A DNA stretch of 64,000 nucleotides from Streptomyces radicis (lineage in GTDB: Bacteria; Actinomycetota; Actinomycetes; Streptomycetales; Streptomycetaceae). The stretch is from contig NZ_RBDY01000013.1 of the NCBI RefSeq assembly GCF_003626575.1, positions 62,001 to 126,000 on the forward strand. The letters run 5' to 3'. Position 1 is the stretch's first letter, and every line of letters begins with the position of its first letter. Under the pieces are notes generated by a model. It saw only the letters and a list, made by a program, of their open reading frames with translations, was not told the origin of the DNA and searched no databases. Positions 62,755 through 64,000 of this stretch are shown here, one piece after another. A program made the translations under genes and the position numbers.

Positions 62755-64000
62755 CGGGCTGCCTCGCTGCTCTCTGAGCCGTCGCTTCCGGCGACGGTCG
62801 CCGGGTGGTGGCAGGCGACCGTGTGCAGGCGCCCAGGGGCGCGGACGTCGGGGAGCGGCGTCGCGCACACGTCGGTGGCCATGGGGCAGCGGTCGCCGAA
62901 GCGGCAGCCCTCGGGGAAGTCGGCGGGGGACGGCACCACGCCCCGGATCTGGGTGAGCCGCTCGGCGGCGGACTCGAGGGAGAGCACCGAGCCGAGCAGG
63001 CCACGCGTGTAGTGGTGCGCCGGGTGCTCGACGAGGTCGGCGGTGACGCCCTTCTCGACGAGCTGCCCCCCGTACATCACGACCACCCGGTCGGTGACGT
63101 CGGCGACGAGCGCCAGGTCGTGGGAGACCAGGATCAGCGCGAAGCCGAGATCGGCGCGCAGCCGCAGCAGCAGCTCGATGACCTGCGCCTGCACGGTGAC
63201 GTCGAGCGCCGTGGTGGGCTCGTCGGCCACGATGAGGCGGGGGTCCCGGGAGAGCGCCATCGCGATCAGCACGCGCTGCCGCTGGCCGCCCGACAGCTCG
63301 TGGGGGTAGGCGCGCAGGGTGCGTTCGGGGTCGAGGCCGACGAGCGCGAGCAGCTCGGCCGGGGTCCTGCCGCCGCCGCGCCGCACGAGCTGCTTGAGCT
63401 GGGCGCGGATGGGCATCGCGGGGTTGAGCGAGGAGAGCGCGTCCTGGTAGACCATCGCCATCTCGTGGCCGAGGAGGGGGCGGCGGGCGCGCGGCGGGAG
63501 ACCGTTGAGCTCGCGCCCGTCGAAGCGCACGCTGCCGCCCACGCGGGCCGTGCGCGGCTGGAGGCCCATCACGGTCAACGCGGTCAGCGACTTGCCGCAG
63601 CCCGACTCGCCGACAAGACCGAGGACCTCGCCGGGGTGGACGTCGAAGCTGACGCCGTCCACGACGTCACGCCCTCCGTGGGCGCGGTCGAAGCCGATGG
63701 TCAGGTCGCGCACGGACAGGATCGGCTCGCCCAGGCCCGTGGGGCGGGCGCGCTCGCGCAGCCGGTGGGCGGCCTCGGCGAGGCCGGGCAACGCCAGGGG
63801 CGCGCGCGGGCGTTCCCGCTCGTCCGCGGGCCCGGCCGCCTGCTCGGGCAGCGCCGGAACGTCCCGCGCGGGCGCCTCGGGAACCCTTCGCGCGCGGGGC
63901 GCGGCCCAGGCGTCGGAGACGCCCTCGGCGAGGATGTTGAGCGACAGGACGGTGGCCAGCATCAGCAGCCCGGGGAAGACGGTGGCCCACCAGCCGCCGA
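62751..64000 (-). CDS. Fused permease/ATP-binding ABC transporter protein, C-terminal part
   Basis: Open to the window edge; the N-terminal permease part is cut. The visible start (GGWWATVFPGLLMLATVLSLNILAEGVSDAW) is the end of a DppC-type permease, followed by a ~60-residue Pro/Arg-rich linker and a complete DppD-type ATPase: GESGCGKS Walker A, LSGGQRQR, LIVADEPTTALD and a Cys-rich C-terminus. Permease-ATPase fusion is known in actinobacterial Dpp/Sia systems. Likely sialic-acid or peptide import. Confidence 0.85.
   Translation of the reverse strand, partial: GGWWATVFPGLLMLATVLSLNILAEGVSDAWAAPRARRVPEAPARDVPALPEQAAGPADERERPRAPLALPGLAEAAHRLRERARPTGLGEPILSVRDLTIGFDRAHGGRDVVDGVSFDVHPGEVLGLVGESGCGKSLTALTVMGLQPRTARVGGSVRFDGRELNGLPPRARRPLLGHEMAMVYQDALSSLNPAMPIRAQLKQLVRRGGGRTPAELLALVGLDPERTLRAYPHELSGGQRQRVLIAMALSRDPRLIVADEPTTALDVTVQAQVIELLLRLRADLGFALILVSHDLALVADVTDRVVVMYGGQLVEKGVTADLVEHPAHHYTRGLLGSVLSLESAAERLTQIRGVVPSPADFPEGCRFGDRCPMATDVCATPLPDVRAPGRLHTVACHHPATVAGSDGSESSEAAR

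Overview
The window is about 64 kb of high-GC (roughly 70 %) actinomycete chromosome. The proteins read like Streptomyces or a close relative: RpoA, RpoB (TTG start), RpoC, S3 with a Gly/Arg-rich tail, L17 with an acidic Ala/Glu tail, EF-Tu, and an order aspC / tRNA-Trp / secE / nusG / rplKA / lipoprotein / rplJL / rpoBC / rpsLG / fusA / tuf that I know from S. coelicolor. One departure is rpsD, which here lies inside the alpha operon and encodes a four-cysteine (zinc-type) S4. No rRNA operon, CRISPR array or complete transposon was seen.

Layout, low to high coordinates. (1) 1-678: 3' part of an exported hypothetical protein, convergent with truA. (2) 695-18327, all minus: the merged S10-spc-alpha ribosomal supercluster, transcribed rpsJ to truA, with secY, adk, map, infA and rpoA embedded; start/stop overlaps and internal hairpins divide it into sub-operons. 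(3) 18811-29252, all minus: an insertion between the S10 and str clusters with two sodium:solute symporter operons (one with a LytS/LytTR two-component pair, one with a DUF485 partner), a DUF5954 protein, an MMPL exporter and a small oxidoreductase. (4) 29473-33841: str operon rpsL-rpsG-fusA-tuf. (5) 34122-47145: rpoC, rpoB, rplL, rplJ, a lipoprotein gene, rplA, rplK, nusG, secE and tRNA-Trp, with recognisable promoters, leaders and terminators. (6) 47304-49662, plus: aspC-type aminotransferase and adenosine deaminase. (7) 49691-53880: a 3.4-kb segment holding murB, a DHA2-type exporter and its TetR regulator, bracketed by two copies of a ~407-bp noncoding repeat in opposite orientation. (8) 53911-55349: hadB/hadA-like dehydratases, rpmG, tRNA-Met and tRNA-Thr. 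(9) 55511-64000: an amidohydrolase, then a probable sialic-acid utilisation locus with two exported GH33 sialidases, a NanA-type lyase and a Dpp-family ABC transporter whose permease and ATPase are fused (cut by the window edge).

How the parts work together: most of the window is the core transcription/translation machinery. The accessory parts appear to serve carboxylate uptake under LytTR control, TetR-controlled efflux, and release, import and cleavage of sialic acids. The observations I consider least explained are the large inverted repeat around murB/MFS/TetR, a 25-bp hairpin element shared by the leaders of the S10 and str operons, a matched pair of TetR operators, and a 22-bp palindrome at the predicted start site of the second sialidase gene. 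All were found by eye; no database search or folding program was run.
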